6,016 bases of DNA from Acidobacteriota bacterium (lineage in GTDB: Bacteria > Acidobacteriota > Vicinamibacteria > Vicinamibacterales > UBA2999): NCBI GenBank assembly GCA_020851835.1, contig JADZBZ010000368.1, forward strand, positions 1 to 6,016. The letters run 5' to 3'. A program made the translations under genes and the position numbers. Each line of letters starts with the position of its first letter. Position 1 is the first letter of the stretch. The notes beneath the pieces are model-generated. The model was not told where the DNA came from. It was given only the letters and a program-made list of their open reading frames with translations, and made no database searches. Positions 4,607 to 6,016 of this stretch are shown here, piece after piece.

Positions 4607-6016
4607 GCGCCTTCGATCCTCTCGACACCTTCGCCCCCCGTCACATCGGTCCGCGTGCCGGGGATCGCGAGGCCATGCTGGCGGCGGTAGGGTCTCCGTC
4701 GCTCGATGCCCTCATCGACGAGGTCGTTCCGGCCGGCATCCGCCTAGCGCGGCCGCTGGCACTGCCGCCGGCCGAAAGCGAGTCGACCTACCTCGCGCGC
4801 CTCGAGTCGCTGGCGCGGCAGAACCGGGTGTGCCGGAGCTTCATCGGGCTGGGGTACTACGACACGCTCACGCCCGGGGTGATCCGGCGATGCGTCTTCG
4901 AGAACCCGGGCTGGTACACGCCCTATACGCCTTACCAGGCCGAGATCGCACAGGGGCGCCTCGAATCGCTCCTGAACTTCCAGACCGTCGTCACCGACCT
5001 GACTGGCATGGCCGTGGCCAACGCGTCGCTGCTCGATGAAGGGACCGCTGCCGGCGAGGCCATGACGCTGCTGCACCGCGTGCAGGGCAAGAAGATTGGC
5101 GAGCATCCCGGCGTGTTCCTGGTGTCGGACCGGGTGTTTCCTCAGACGCTGGCCGTGCTGCGGAGCCGCGCCGAGCCGCTCGGCATCGAACTGCGGGTCG
5201 GGCCCGCCGACCAGATGGCCTTCGACGGCCCTGTGTTCGGTGCCCTGATCCAGTATCCAGACGAGGCCGGACGGCTCGAGGACATCCGGCCGTTCATCGC
5301 CCGCGCGCACGAGGCGGGCGTCCTGGTGGCCGTGGCGACCGATCTGCTCGCCCTGACCGTGGTGACGCCACCCGGAGAGATGGGCGCCGACATCGTATTC
5401 GGCAACTCGCAGCGCTTCGGCGTGCCGCTCGGGTTCGGTGGGCCGCATGCGGCCTTCTTCGCCACCCGGCAGGAGCACGTGCGCCACATGCCGGGGCGCA
5501 TCATCGGCGTGTCCGTGGACGCCCAGGGGCACACCGCCTATCGCATGGCGCTGCAGACGCGCGAACAGCACATCCGGCGCGAGAAGGCGACTTCCAACAT
5601 CTGCACGGCGCAGGCGCTGCTGGCCAATATGGCGGCGATGTACGCGGTGTATCACGGTCCTGAGGGGCTGCGCGCCATCGCGGCGCGCGTGCACGGCATG
5701 ACGCGGGCGCTGGACGAGGCGCTAGGCGGCCTGGGCTACACGCAGGAGAACGAGCACTACTTCGACACGTTGCGGATTGCGGTCGACGCGCCACGTGCCC
5801 GGGCGATTCATACCGCCGCCGCCGCGCGCAACATCAACTTCCGGCACGTCGGGGACACCGGCATCGGCATTTCCCTCGACGAAACCGCAACCCTGGCCGA
5901 CCTGGTCTCGATCGTCGAGCTGTTCGCCGGGGCGGCTGGACGCACGGGGGGGGTGGCCATCACCGCACCATCGGACGCCCTGGCCGGCGTGCCCGAGGGT
6001 CTGCGGCGCACCACCA
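4603..6016 (+). CDS. gcvP: Glycine dehydrogenase (decarboxylating), P protein, 5' half
   Basis: This reading frame runs off the window edge after 471 codons. It starts at GTG 4603, overlapping the gcvH stop as GTGA; the next in-frame ATG (4675) would delete the conserved FAPRHIGP at 10-17. P protein decarboxylates glycine through pyridoxal phosphate and loads the remaining aminomethyl group onto GcvH. Landmarks are NPGWYTPYTPYQ ending near residue 112, LLNFQTVVTDLTGM, ASLLDEGTAAGEAM, VFGNSQRFGVPLGFGGPH at 265-282, and TREQHIRREKATSNICT at 319-335. These match the long one-chain GcvP (about 950-970 residues, as in E. coli), not the separate GcvPA subunit. The linker at the window end (LRRTT) is where one-chain proteins lead into the catalytic half. 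The PLP lysine lies in that half, beyond the window, so activity cannot be judged. A run of eight G (5946-5953) does not break the frame. Confidence 0.96.
   Translation, partial: MSAFDPLDTFAPRHIGPRAGDREAMLAAVGSPSLDALIDEVVPAGIRLARPLALPPAESESTYLARLESLARQNRVCRSFIGLGYYDTLTPGVIRRCVFENPGWYTPYTPYQAEIAQGRLESLLNFQTVVTDLTGMAVANASLLDEGTAAGEAMTLLHRVQGKKIGEHPGVFLVSDRVFPQTLAVLRSRAEPLGIELRVGPADQMAFDGPVFGALIQYPDEAGRLEDIRPFIARAHEAGVLVAVATDLLALTVVTPPGEMGADIVFGNSQRFGVPLGFGGPHAAFFATRQEHVRHMPGRIIGVSVDAQGHTAYRMALQTREQHIRREKATSNICTAQALLANMAAMYAVYHGPEGLRAIAARVHGMTRALDEALGGLGYTQENEHYFDTLRIAVDAPRARAIHTAAAARNINFRHVGDTGIGISLDETATLADLVSIVELFAGAAGRTGGVAITAPSDALAGVPEGLRRTT

Noticed and set aside
4744..5694. Minus-strand open frame of 316 codons inside gcvP
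   Set aside because: It mirrors a highly conserved gcvP region, and its own product has no recognisable features.
5946..5953. Eight-G run in gcvP suspected as a frameshift or phase-variable site
   Set aside because: The frame after it continues as sensible linker sequence ending in LRRTT, matching the expected junction in one-chain GcvP, so there is no evidence of a break.
1..6016. CRISPR array, insertion sequence, tRNA or rRNA gene, attachment site
   Set aside because: No regularly spaced repeats, transposase motifs, terminal inverted repeats or tRNA-like folds were seen on either strand.

Overview
The window is about 6 kb of high-GC bacterial DNA with every supportable gene on the + strand. 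Three things point to a Gram-negative host: a ComEA-like protein with a cleavable-type signal peptide, a type IV pilus/type II secretion-style pseudopilin, and a full-length-type glycine decarboxylase in the order gcvT-gcvH-gcvP. The overall look (high GC, frequent GTG starts, a divergent enhancer-binding protein) would fit a soil lineage such as Acidobacteriota (Vicinamibacteria-like). That placement is inference; nothing here proves it.

Region 1 (1-1359) is a compact cassette of three overlapping genes: a secreted helix-hairpin-helix ComEA-like protein (124-447), a GspH/FimT-like pseudopilin (434-1024) and a small PilZ-like protein (1012-1359). Each downstream gene starts with GTG inside the end of the previous one (14- and 13-nt overlaps) and has its own Shine-Dalgarno sequence, so the three are probably translationally coupled. 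DNA binding, a pilus-like subunit and a possible c-di-GMP-type adaptor together suggest surface pili, DNA uptake or secretion.

Region 2 (1360-1533) is a 174-nt regulatory gap. Starting at the stop codon of the PilZ-like gene it holds two related palindromes whose centres lie 42 bp apart, close to four helical turns. Their arms can also pair with each other, ahead of a short T-run. Further down are an imperfect sigma-54-like -24/-12 element and a seven-G tract just ahead of the next gene.

Region 3 (about 1534-2997) encodes a GAF-like / AAA+ / Fis-type HTH regulator of the sigma-54 enhancer-binding protein class. Its ATPase motifs are intact, but the GAFTGA sigma-54 contact loop reads RTATGV and the segment after it is one residue short. 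This is the most unusual protein-level feature in the window.

Region 4 (3046-6016, continuing past the edge) is a glycine cleavage operon: gcvT, gcvH (lipoyl lysine K63) and the N-terminal half of gcvP, which overlaps the gcvH stop by 4 nt. With a lipoamide dehydrogenase encoded elsewhere, these proteins oxidise glycine to CO2, NH3, 5,10-methylene-THF and NADH. No glycine riboswitch is apparent in the 48 nt before gcvT, so gcvT may be read from upstream, including from the regulator transcript.
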